Source of the DNA: Moorena producens 3L
GTDB taxonomy: Bacteria; Cyanobacteriota; Cyanobacteriia; Cyanobacteriales; Coleofasciculaceae
Direction: 5' to 3'
Assembly (NCBI RefSeq): GCF_000211815.1
Contig: NZ_GL890957.1
Location: forward strand, 1 to 7,759
Length of the DNA: 7,759 nucleotides
A model generated the notes under the pieces. That model did not search any database and was not told where the DNA came from. It saw only the letters and a list, made by a program, of their open reading frames with translations. Of this stretch, positions 1 through 5,764 are shown one piece after another. Positions within the stretch are counted from its first letter, which is position 1, and each line of letters begins with the position of its first letter. The translations under genes were made by a program, and so were the position numbers.

Positions 1-63
1 TGTGTCGCCTACCCCCAATCTGATTGCGTGATCACCACTCATCAAGAGGAAGCTCTGTACTAA
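1..63 (+). CDS. Plant-type [2Fe-2S] ferredoxin, C-terminal tail (5' end outside window)
   Basis: An open frame enters from the left edge and ends at TAA 61-63. It encodes 20 residues beginning CVAYPQSDCV and ending HQEEALY. These match the last 20 residues of the complete ferredoxin at 105-404 except for four substitutions, so this is the end of a tandem paralogue. The first residue, Cys, corresponds to the fourth iron-sulphur ligand of the family (Cys80 of the next copy). The two genes are 41 bp apart on the same strand and could be co-transcribed. Only the tail is visible, so whether this copy is intact cannot be judged. Confidence 0.85.
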   Translation, partial: CVAYPQSDCVITTHQEEALY

Positions 64-104
64 ATACTAATATAAGTACTAGTAACAAAGAGGATTACTA
101 AAAC

Positions 105-404
105 ATGGCAACTTACAAAGTCACCTTGAAAAGTGAAGCGGAAGGTATAAATACAACCATTGACGTTCCCGATGACGAAATCATTCTCGACGTTGCCGAG
201 GAGCAAGGTTTAGATCTGCCTTATTCCTGCCGTGCGGGTGCCTGCTCTACCTGTGCTGGCAAAGTAGTCAGTGGTACTGTTGACCAGGACGACCAATCTT
301 TCCTGGATGATGACCAAATAGAAGCTGGCTTCGTTCTAACCTGTGTCGCAAAGCCCACCTCTGATTGCGTGATCGAAACTCATCAAGAGGAAGCTCTGTA
401 CTAA
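105..404 (+). CDS. petF: Plant-type [2Fe-2S] ferredoxin (PetF/Fdx family)
   Basis: A 99-residue soluble one-electron carrier. In cyanobacteria these proteins take electrons from photosystem I and pass them to ferredoxin-NADP reductase, nitrite reductase and other enzymes. The cluster ligands are visible as Cys42, Cys47, Cys50 (C-x4-C-x2-C, in SCRAGACSTCAGK) and Cys80, the plant-type pattern. The protein is very acidic, has the family's usual length of about 97-99 residues, and ends in the EEALY tail typical of cyanobacterial PetF. ATG 105 is preceded by AGAGGA (89-94), ten bases upstream. A hairpin terminator follows directly. Cyanobacteria carry several paralogues, so assignment to the main photosynthetic PetF and not a specialised copy is inference; the fold and cofactor are secure. 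The truncated gene at 1-63 is a tandem duplicate. Confidence 0.95.
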   Translation: MATYKVTLKSEAEGINTTIDVPDDEIILDVAEEQGLDLPYSCRAGACSTCAGKVVSGTVDQDDQSFLDDDQIEAGFVLTCVAKPTSDCVIETHQEEALY

Positions 405-429
405 GTACTAGTATATGTACTAATAACAG

Positions 430-491
430 AGGGGAAGTAAGAGAGCTTAGAATTTGGATGTTTTATCCTTGAAGCTCTTTACTTCCCCTTT
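430..491 (+). terminator. Long hairpin terminator after ferredoxin
   Basis: The left arm 430-448 (AGGGGAAGTAA, one extra G, AGAGCTT) pairs with 472-489 (AAGCTCT then TTACTTCCCCT), giving about 18 bp with one bulge. The loop holds a smaller GGAT/ATCC hairpin (457-467). Only a short T run follows, so it is not a textbook intrinsic terminator, but position and stability fit the end of the ferredoxin transcript. The right arm also contains the stop codon of the minus-strand relic at 479-592, so it could act in both directions. Confidence 0.7.
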
Positions 492-592
492 GCCGCAGAT
501 CGGGTGATGATATCCTTAGCTAATGGGGTGATGGCGAAATCACGCTCAATCCAAGCTAAATCAAGGAGGAGAAGGAGGTAATTTTCCTGAAA
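479..592 (-). pseudogene. Protein C-terminal relic, family not recognised
   Basis: On the minus strand, 37 codons read through to TAA at 481-479. The peptide starts FQENYLLLLLDLAWIERDF and continues AITPLAKDIITRSAAKGK. Its hydrophobic run followed by a basic tail looks like real coding sequence. The codon just upstream is an in-frame stop (595-593) and no start is available, so it is the remaining tail of a broken gene. The palindrome beginning at 609 may mark the break. I do not recognise the family and assign no function. The purine-rich AAGGAGG runs at 563-579 on the plus strand are the complement of its leucine codons. Confidence 0.4.
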
Positions 593-608
593 TTATCTAA
601 AGGGAGAG

Positions 609-669
609 TTTGAGAGGGAAAAGAATACCCCATCCTTTTTTAAGGTGGGGATGAATTTTCCCTCTCAAA
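609..669. repeat. 61-nt nested palindrome
   Basis: TTTGAGAGGGAAAA (609-622) and TTTTCCCTCTCAAA (656-669) form perfect 14-bp arms. Inside, CCCCA plus CCTT (628-637, T633 bulged) pairs with AAGGTGGGG (642-650) across a TTTT loop. Either strand could fold into a 23-bp two-part stem. No gene starts or ends at it, so a simple terminator role is unlikely. It resembles the subterminal hairpins of IS200/IS605-type or palindrome-associated elements. Confidence 0.75.
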
Positions 670-728
670 TAGTGTTAAAATGAAAGGAAACGGTCTCAAA
701 AAAACTGGGTATTGACCCTACTCAGCTA

Positions 729-820
729 CCCCCGGTGCGGGGGAAAGTTACGCCCATGGAGAGAACAATCTATTTGGTTGTGCCTGGGAATCCCCATCGA
801 AGACGGTTGGGGAAGTTCAA
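729..820 (+). mobile_element. Orphan IS200/IS605-like right end (candidate)
   Basis: A CCCCC-GGTGC-GGGGG hairpin (729-743) is followed by about 50 nt and a second hairpin with stem CCCCA/TGGGG (792-796 with 808-812), then directly by AAGTTCAA (813-820). A GC-rich hairpin followed at once by TTCAA is, from family knowledge, how TnpB-associated guide-RNA scaffolds and IS200/IS605 right ends often finish. A similar CCCCC/GGGGG hairpin followed by AAGTTAA lies beside the tnpB gene at the other end of the window. No tnpB coding sequence is visible upstream here, so this would be a solo or non-autonomous end. Confidence 0.35.
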
Positions 821-861
821 TCCATATATTCCCCTTCTCCCCCCTTTTACCCTTGATTAGA

Positions 862-2595
862 CTAGGGCTTAACTAGTGCGCTGGCATTTTGCCAGAAGAT
901 AATAGAATTGTTCAAAGGCTGAATTTGAGTACCAGGATAATAGAAGCTGAGAATTTTTTCTGCGGACCAACCGAGTTTAGCTAAATTTTGGGAACCGTGT
1001 TGGCTAAAGCCAACCCCATGTCCAAAGCCGCCACCCACGAACACGTAGCCTTTGAGGGTTTGATTACCTTTGTCATAAATCGGGTCTACGTAGAAGAGGG
1101 TGCTGCGGGGAGGACCAAAGGCGCTGCGGGCTTCATTTTTACTCAGCTCCAGGATACCCCGATCCGTTGTTACCGCCATTTTCAGCACTCGTCCTGCTGG
1201 TGAACGCTCTACCACTTCCATATGCTCAATGGTCGTGAAGTTGGCAAGGGGGTGTTTGGTTTTTTTGAGATAGCGTTGTAAATGGCTGGTGACTTGTTTC
1301 AAGCTATTGTTGTACTTCCAGCGGAATAAGTAACTATTGTCAGTCTCATTAAATCCTTGCTTCAAGTTCATGAACTCACGGAAATTTTGTTCGTCTGCTA
1401 AGGATTTTTGTGACAAATTCCAGAGGGAGTATGGGGAGTCTACCACTGCTCTTAAGTAGGGACGTTCTGACCCATTCCAAACATCACTGAAGGGCGCACT
1501 GACTCCACCAGTTGCTGCTGAATACAGAGCATCTACTAACTCATTGTTGTAGGTCAGCACTAGACCTTTAGTAGCTGCGATCGCACGGTCAGCCACTGGA
1601 TTGGTTTGATTTATTCCGAAATAAACCTGGCAGTGAGTATCGGCACAGAGTTCGTAACCGTCAACATTAAATCGGCGTCGGTTCCGCAAGGCGTAGGTGC
1701 GAGCAATAATGCTCTGAGCAGCTACGGTTGAATAGCGTGCTCCAGCTCCAATTTCATGAGGTACCACACCCCGCAAGTAGCTTTCTAGAGGTACCTGATT
1801 TACTAAGGTATAGTCACCATAGGCATTGGGCTGGATCCGTAGACTACCAGGATAAAGTCTTGTCCTACGGTTATTTTCTCCTTTGCTAACCCAGATCAGA
1901 TTTTTGCCAGCAGTAATATCAATTTCCCGTCGATGGTAGCGATAGTTACCAATCACAAAGGAAGCATGGGGCACCTCGGTGACAACATTAGTATCAATAT
2001 AGGCAGTAGTATCACCTTTGGCTTTGATACTTGCTAGCAGTAGACGTCGCAATAAAGGGGTTTGATAAACACTCCGTTTTGCCCACACCTGCCAGCGGTC
2101 AGGCTTGGCAACTTCCACCTCAATCCCCTTTTCCCGCCATTTATTGGCACTATCTTCTGCAGTTTCAAAGGTTCCATGGTTACTCAATACCACGTACTCT
2201 TCGATCTGGGGCTGCTGTAACGGTTTATTGACTATTTCCAGCTTGAGGCTGCTAAGCTGCTTGGTTTTCGGTTGCATATCACCGCCTAAAAATTTGACGG
2301 TTAGCTGATCGTCCGGGGCAGCTTTCAGAGTGAGCTTGTCCGTTGGTTCATCTCCAAAGCGCTGCACTACTCCCACTTTTAGTGGGATATCTGAGGCTTT
2401 GGCGGCTAACCCTGATAGGATTGGTAGTCCCCACAACGATAGTGTCATCAATGGTATTAGGAAATGGGGATTGGAAGCTGGGGAATTGAGAGAGACCGGT
2501 TTTTTCGTGAACCCCACTATCCAATTGCGAAACCGACCTGTCTTACCCGATGCCGTATTTTGATGCGAATTCAAGTCAAACGCTTTTATTGTCAT
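862..2595 (-). CDS. SpoIID/LytB-domain cell-wall protein
   Basis: A 577-residue protein read from ATG 2595. A membrane anchor or signal segment lies near residues 45-65 (FLIPLMTLSLWGLPILSGLAA region). A SPOR-like segment follows (about 132-175, with TAEDSANKWREKGIEVEV), then a SpoIID/LytB domain. Its family motifs are YLRGVVPHEIG (Glu281, matching the catalytic Glu of SpoIID lytic transglycosylases), AAQSIIARTYAL, CADTHCQVYFG, ALYSAATGGV and, near the C-terminus, GGGFGHGVGFSQHG. The family cuts glycan strands or enhances amidases at the cell wall; here a role in cyanobacterial peptidoglycan remodelling is inferred. The frame stays open upstream to GTG 2670, but those 25 codons look like G/A-rich intergenic repeat and no well-spaced ribosome-binding site marks either start. 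It stands alone, convergent with the ferredoxin pair. Confidence 0.9.
   Translation of the reverse strand: MTIKAFDLNSHQNTASGKTGRFRNWIVGFTKKPVSLNSPASNPHFLIPLMTLSLWGLPILSGLAAKASDIPLKVGVVQRFGDEPTDKLTLKAAPDDQLTVKFLGGDMQPKTKQLSSLKLEIVNKPLQQPQIEEYVVLSNHGTFETAEDSANKWREKGIEVEVAKPDRWQVWAKRSVYQTPLLRRLLLASIKAKGDTTAYIDTNVVTEVPHASFVIGNYRYHRREIDITAGKNLIWVSKGENNRRTRLYPGSLRIQPNAYGDYTLVNQVPLESYLRGVVPHEIGAGARYSTVAAQSIIARTYALRNRRRFNVDGYELCADTHCQVYFGINQTNPVADRAIAATKGLVLTYNNELVDALYSAATGGVSAPFSDVWNGSERPYLRAVVDSPYSLWNLSQKSLADEQNFREFMNLKQGFNETDNSYLFRWKYNNSLKQVTSHLQRYLKKTKHPLANFTTIEHMEVVERSPAGRVLKMAVTTDRGILELSKNEARSAFGPPRSTLFYVDPIYDKGNQTLKGYVFVGGGFGHGVGFSQHGSQNLAKLGWSAEKILSFYYPGTQIQPLNNSIIFWQNASALVKP
1577..1584. repeat. 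HIP1 octamer
   Basis: GCGATCGC, the highly iterated palindrome of many cyanobacterial genomes, lies inside the SpoIID-domain gene. It is the only copy I find here, and it supports a cyanobacterial origin. Confidence 0.8.
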
Positions 2596-2830
2596 TAGCT
2601 TAGTTTTTAAAGTACCCAATCCATAATTCCCATTCCCCGATTCTAGATCCCGAAAAGTACGATCCTCCACAGGTATTGTTACCCTGACCGGGTCTTTTCA
2701 GAGTTTTTGCTTTGGCATTGGAGGGTCTTTGCTTTGGCATAGGGATGATTTATTGGAATTTAAAGCATCAGGAGGAGGAGGAATATTGGAAAGATCGGGG
2801 GCGAGATAGTATAGTGCTACGCCGAAGGCA

Positions 2831-2857
2831 ACAGGCCACAGGCCACAGGCCACAGGC
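2831..2857. repeat. Heptanucleotide tandem repeat (ACAGGCC) x 3.9
   Basis: Three exact ACAGGCC units plus ACAGGC in tandem. A 7-bp unit is characteristic of the short tandemly repeated repetitive (STRR) sequences described in filamentous cyanobacteria. It is a second array with a different unit from the GAAGTCA array at 3311. Confidence 0.85.
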
Positions 2858-2933
2858 AAAAGTTTACTCAAACAGCTTAGGTGCGCTTTCCGCTCTTTGT
2901 GCGCTTGACCCATTAAGAATTAAATTCGCGCTT

Positions 2934-3027
2934 AGGTGGGCTTTCCAATGGGCGAGTAAATCGCCCTTGGGTCGCACCTCAAGGTGGGCTTTCCAATGGG
3001 TGAGTAAATCGCCCTTGGGTCGCGCCT
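2934..3027. repeat. Two tandem 46-bp hairpin repeats
   Basis: Copies at 2934-2979 and 2982-3027 differ at two positions (GGGC to GGGT; CGCACCT to CGCGCCT). Copy 1 contains GGGCGA-GTAAA-TCGCCC, a 6-bp hairpin, and each copy runs from AGGTGGGC to GGGTCG(C)(A/G)CCT. Related pieces occur at 2880-2900 (AGGTGCGCTTT), at 3056-3065 (GGGTCGCACC) and on the far side of the intron at 5597-5640, so this is a dispersed palindromic repeat family. Confidence 0.8.
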
Positions 3028-3195
3028 ATCGGCAAAGCCGACGCGGGGCGCGTTCGGGTCGCACCTTTTTCAGCTTTTATCAATGTCAAACACCTTAATG
3101 CGTAGTTCCTTATATTATGAATTCAAATCTGTCAAGACTAATCAGCAATGACCAGCAATTCTCAGTATGAAATATTAACTAGTTTTGGGAGGGAG

Positions 3196-3310
3196 TTATA
3201 ACTCCAATCCCTGGAGGATGAAAGTGAGCAGATCTTCCCAGCTATCGAAATACATGTAACGGGTCAAGGCTCGCAAATCCTCAAAAAAGGTTTTCCGAGT
3301 TGGTATAGCA
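3196..3310 (-). pseudogene. Transposase C-terminal remnant (probable)
   Basis: On the minus strand about 37 codons read into TAA at 3198-3196; the core is RKTFFEDLRALTRYMYFDSW followed by EDLLTFILQGLEL. FFEDLRALT.Y...F..W is familiar to me from the extreme C-terminus of DDE transposases in cyanobacterial genomes. I cannot name the IS family with confidence. Upstream the frame runs straight into the GAAGTCA heptads and the group II intron, and the rest of the gene is not seen in the window. The stop codon lies in the palindrome 3192-3205, which could be part of an old element end. Confidence 0.5.
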
Positions 3311-3324
3311 GAAGTCAGAAGTCA
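3311..3324. repeat. GAAGTCA heptad array, left part (2 units)
   Basis: Two exact GAAGTCA units end directly at the GTGCG of the group II intron. With the three units at 5521-5541 they make a continuous five-unit array if the intron is removed. Confidence 0.9.
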
Positions 3325-3871
3325 GTGCGGCTTGTTCCTACTAGGAGCCTCTAGAAAATAGAGGGGTATGAGTAGGGGACTTCGCGAGGAATAAAAACCT
3401 CAAAAGTCTAACTGTCTAACGGATGCGGGTGAAAACCCCGCCCTTCAGGAGAGAAGTGACTCCTTATCTGGCCACACCGAGCAGGCGGCAACCTCGCAGA
3501 GTGAAGCTGGCAGCAGGGCGCAATCAGGACTGAAACAGGTAGGTTCCCCGGCGCTAATAGGGAGGTGACACGGGTAAACAGATTCTAAAAAAGTGTCTCA
3601 TGACAAAGCCACAGCCTGGGAAATGTGTGGACTTCATCCTCTCATTCTCGCAGCATATTGCTTGATAGCTGCAATCTCCGAGAAGAGGGTAGGCAAACTG
3701 AATCACCCTAAATCACCAAAACAATCCAAAGGACGGAACAAGTAAAAACGACAGCAAACGGTGCGACCCCGTAATTTAATTCGTCAGTGGAAAGCGCACC
3801 AGCAGAGGTCTGGGGAAGGGTCGAAACCCCGGTAAGTTATGCCAAATCTAATCCCTCCTGTCGGGTAGGAT

Positions 3872-3890
3872 GTGACCGGAAACTGGTCAC
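3872..3890 (+). promoter_or_regulatory. Hairpin covering the possible GTG start of the intron RT
   Basis: GTGACC-GGAAACT-GGTCAC makes a 6-bp stem that contains the GTG codon. In Ll.LtrB the maturase binds a domain IVa hairpin that includes its own ribosome-binding site and represses translation. This hairpin is placed to do the same, but that is inference. Confidence 0.35.
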
Positions 3891-5443
3891 GGGTATCTAG
3901 AAAACACAAATCAATGAAGAGCATAGTTAGACACATGGTAAAACATAGTGAACTCTGGAAAGAACAAAACTGGAAAAAACTCCGGCAAAATTTATTCCGC
4001 CTACAGAGACGAGTGTTTAAAGCAGTTCAAGATGGTGACCTCAAGAAAGCTCGGTCATTACAAAAACTGATTCTAAAATCCCGTTCAGCCCAACTTTTGG
4101 CCATCCGTCAAGTGACACAGCTCAATAAAGGTAAAAGGACAGCCGGTGTTGATGGAAAGGCATCCCTCTCCTACCGAAAAAGATTCGAGCTTCTTGAGGA
4201 ACTCAAAGATTATGCTTTTACCTGGAAGCATAATCGACTTAGGGAAATCCCAATACCCAAGAAAAATGGTAAAACTCGAACTCTCAAAGTCCCTACAATT
4301 GCCGATAGAGCATGGCAATGTCTAGCCAAATATGCGTTAGAACCAGCACATGAAGCCACGTTCCACGCCCGAAGTTACGGGTTCAGAACCGGAAGAAGTG
4401 CTCACGACGCTCAGAAGCTGATATTCCAGAATTTATGCTCAAATAAAAACGGCATCAACAAAAGAATAATTGAGCTAGATATCAAGAAATGTTTTGACCG
4501 CATTTCCCATAAATCCATCATGGACGGGATAATTGCACCATCAGGCTTAAAATACGGGATTTTCAAATGCTTAAAAGCAGGAGTCAATCCTGAATTCCCT
4601 GAGCAAGGAACCCCACAAGGAGGTGTCGTCAGCCCATTACTTGCCAATATCGCACTTAATGGAATAGAAGATATACACAATAGCATTCGTTACGCGGATG
4701 ACATGGTAATAATTCTCAAGCCAGAAGACAATGCAGAGGAAATTCTAGATAAAATCAAGAGCTTCCTCGCCGAACGTGGAATGGAAATCAGCGCTCGAAA
4801 GACTAAGCTAACTAAAACGACAGACGGATTTGACTTCCTGGGCTGGAATTTTCGAGTCCAGAAAAACGGAAAGTTCAGAAGTTTCCCCTCACCGGAAAAC
4901 TATAAAACAACCCGAAAGAAAATCAAAGCCGTGGTCAGCAACTCGAATTATGGTGCAAAAGTTAAGGCAAGAAAACTAGCCCCCATTGTTCGGGGCTGGA
5001 GAAACTACCACCGGTATGGCAAGATGGACGGCTCCCGAAATAGTTTATGGTTTGCAAATGAATCAGCACGCCGTAAATTCATAAAGGAAAAGAAAATCGA
5101 CAAACACGAAGCCGTAAGGTTAGTGAACAAAGCATTTCCGGCGGTACCTTATTCAGAGAACAAACATGTCAATGTTAAAGGGACTAAGTCACCCTATGAT
5201 GGTGACCTAGTTTACTGGAGCAAACGCAATAGCAAGCTCTATGATAATGCTACCTCCAAAGCCTTAACTAAGCAAAACCATTCCTGTGGACAATGTGGAC
5301 ACAAATTCCTAGGGGAAGAAGTCGTACACTTACATCATATTGATGGAAACCACGATAACTGGAAACCAAAGAATTTGCTAGCAGTTCATCACAGCTGCCA
5401 TCAACTAATCCACGGAAGCAGACCGAAAGGTCAGGATATCTAG
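3872..5443 (+). CDS. ltrA: Group II intron reverse transcriptase/maturase with HNH endonuclease
   Basis: Multifunctional intron-encoded protein: it helps the intron splice and copies it into DNA during homing. Domains in 523-residue numbering: RT N-terminal region about 30-95; RT about 105-300 with FRTGRSAHDA (171-180), LDIKKCFDRI (Asp203), GTPQGGVVSPLLAN and the catalytic YADD (274-277); maturase domain X about 310-395 with GWRNYHRYG; HNH endonuclease about 470-515 with CGQC (472-475), LHHIDGNHDN and HHSCH (506-510). The segment between LLANIAL and YADD is short, so the protein is slightly below the usual 550-600 residues. The frame opens at GTG 3872 with AGGA only one base away; ATG 3914 or 3935 may be the true start, and neither has a strong ribosome-binding site. 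The stop codon abuts domain V. Confidence 0.93.
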   Translation: MTGNWSRVSRKHKSMKSIVRHMVKHSELWKEQNWKKLRQNLFRLQRRVFKAVQDGDLKKARSLQKLILKSRSAQLLAIRQVTQLNKGKRTAGVDGKASLSYRKRFELLEELKDYAFTWKHNRLREIPIPKKNGKTRTLKVPTIADRAWQCLAKYALEPAHEATFHARSYGFRTGRSAHDAQKLIFQNLCSNKNGINKRIIELDIKKCFDRISHKSIMDGIIAPSGLKYGIFKCLKAGVNPEFPEQGTPQGGVVSPLLANIALNGIEDIHNSIRYADDMVIILKPEDNAEEILDKIKSFLAERGMEISARKTKLTKTTDGFDFLGWNFRVQKNGKFRSFPSPENYKTTRKKIKAVVSNSNYGAKVKARKLAPIVRGWRNYHRYGKMDGSRNSLWFANESARRKFIKEKKIDKHEAVRLVNKAFPAVPYSENKHVNVKGTKSPYDGDLVYWSKRNSKLYDNATSKALTKQNHSCGQCGHKFLGEEVVHLHHIDGNHDNWKPKNLLAVHHSCHQLIHGSRPKGQDI

Positions 5444-5520
5444 GAGCTGGGTGCGGTGAAAGTCGCACGCCCAGATTTGAAGGAGAGGTGCCCTGGGTAA
5501 TACCAGGCATCGACTCTAAC
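5444..5520 (+). ncRNA. Group II intron domains V and VI
   Basis: Domain V (5444-5478) begins GAGC with the catalytic AGC triad and folds as CTGGG/CCCAG, then TGCG-GTGAAAGT-CGCA with the conserved two-nt bulge (CG, 5469-5470). Domain VI (about 5483-5516) pairs GAG with CTC, then GGTGCC with GGCATC, then TGG with CCA over a GTAATA loop. A5513 is bulged, the expected lariat branch point. The final dinucleotide is AC, matching the 3' AY rule. Confidence 0.88.
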
Positions 5521-5541
5521 GAAGTCAGAAGTCAGAAGTCA
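5521..5541. repeat. GAAGTCA heptad array, right part (3 units)
   Basis: Three exact GAAGTCA units start directly after the last intron base and continue the phase of the two units before the intron. After 5541 the sequence changes to AACTCTTGC. Confidence 0.9.
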
Positions 5542-5640
5542 AACTCTTGCGCTTCTTGATGCAATAGCGAGTGGGGGAAACCCCCAAGACCGTAATGGTG
5601 CGCTTGACCTTGGCGAATTAAATTCGCCACGGGTCGCACC
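5542..5640. repeat. Palindromic repeats downstream of the intron
   Basis: A GGGGG-AAA-CCCCC hairpin (5573-5585) is followed by GGTGCG...CGCACC (5597-5602 with 5635-5640) enclosing GGCGAATT-A-AATTCGCC (5612-5628), an 8-bp stem. The second element has the same edges (GGTGCGCTT and GGGTCGCACC) as the 46-bp repeats at 2934-3027, so it belongs to that family. GATGCA (5559-5564) and TGCATC (5643-5648) bracket both hairpins. Confidence 0.75.
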
Positions 5641-5676
5641 TCTGCATCGCTTACAAAGGGTGTGAGACTAATGTCG

Positions 5677-5732
5677 ATGTCCTAACTGCCCTGGCGACTG
5701 CTATATACCAGTCGAAGCAAAGCTTAGGACAT
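5677..5732. repeat. 56-nt symmetric stem-loop
   Basis: ATGTCCTAA (5677-5685) pairs perfectly with TTAGGACAT (5724-5732). After a 9-nt by 9-nt internal loop, CGACTG (5695-5700) pairs with CAGTCG (5709-5714) around an 8-nt loop. Length and symmetry suggest a selected structure or the end of a small element. No adjacent gene explains it. Confidence 0.65.
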
Positions 5733-5764
5733 ATTTCTTTTCCCTGCTCCCAGCTGTTGAAGCT

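Larger units (their letters stand above)
1..434 (+). repeat. Tandem ferredoxin duplication whose homology runs into the intergenic DNA
   Basis: Bases 1-94 align with 342-434. The coding tails are nearly identical, and similarity continues past both stop codons through TACTA/GTACTA-rich spacers up to the ribosome-binding site (AACAAAGAGGA at 84-94, AACAGAGGGG at 425-434). In the second copy the similarity stops there and runs into the terminator stem. The duplicated unit therefore covers a gene plus the next gene's leader, which suggests unequal crossing-over between tandem copies. Confidence 0.7.
2671..3195. other. Repeat-rich intergenic region, no credible gene
   Basis: Between the SpoIID-domain gene and the transposase relic no frame shows gene-like sequence; the open frames present are translations of repeats. 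Contents in order: an ACCC-TGACC-GGGT hairpin (2681-2693); a 13-mer TTTGCTTTGGCAT repeated at 2706 and 2728; an (AGG)n purine run near 2770; the heptad array at 2831; two 46-bp repeats; GC-rich hairpins CGGC-AAA-GCCG (3030-3040) and CGCG-GGG-CGCG (3042-3052); an AT-rich stretch; and the perfect palindrome GGAGTTATAACTCC (3192-3205). I could not identify a clear promoter for the minus-strand gene at 2595. Confidence 0.6.
3325..5520 (+). mobile_element. Group II intron, apparently full length (2196 nt)
   Basis: A self-splicing retroelement. The 5' end GTGCG matches the GUGYG consensus. About 550 nt of structured RNA (domains I-III and the start of IV) precede the reverse transcriptase gene. Domain V starts at 5444, and domain VI ends in ...CTCTAAC at 5520 with a bulged A at 5513, seven nt before the end. 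Both borders are fixed independently by the flanking GAAGTCA repeat. In domain I, GACTTC (3378-3383) complements the heptad's GAAGTC and TGACT (3457-3461) complements AGTCA just before the splice site. These are possible exon-binding sites, but matches this short could be chance. No host gene is interrupted. With RT and ribozyme core looking intact, the intron may still be mobile. Confidence 0.9.

Noticed and set aside
563..579. Strong ribosome-binding-like runs AAGGAGG and AAGGAGG
   Set aside because: No start codon follows at a usable distance. The purines complement a leucine-codon run in the minus-strand protein relic.
2595..2670. GTG 2670 as start of the SpoIID-domain protein
   Set aside because: The 25 extra codons read from G/A-rich repeat-like DNA (GNGNYGLGT), and the GGAGG lies after the GTG, not before it. 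It remains possible.
2698..2913. A 71-codon minus-strand open frame with a hydrophobic stretch
   Set aside because: The hydrophobic part is the translation of the ACAGGCC heptads; nothing else supports a gene.
2831..3065. CRISPR array
   Set aside because: The repeats are contiguous heptads or 46-bp units two bases apart, with no spacer-sized unique sequences and no cas gene.
2712..3098. A 128-codon open frame on the plus strand
   Set aside because: It translates the heptad array and both 46-bp repeats into repeated peptides (RWAFQW, SKSPLGR), with no start signal or family resemblance.
3325..3871. Gene in the 547 nt between the repeat and the RT start
   Set aside because: No credible reading frame; the region is structured RNA of intron domains I-III.
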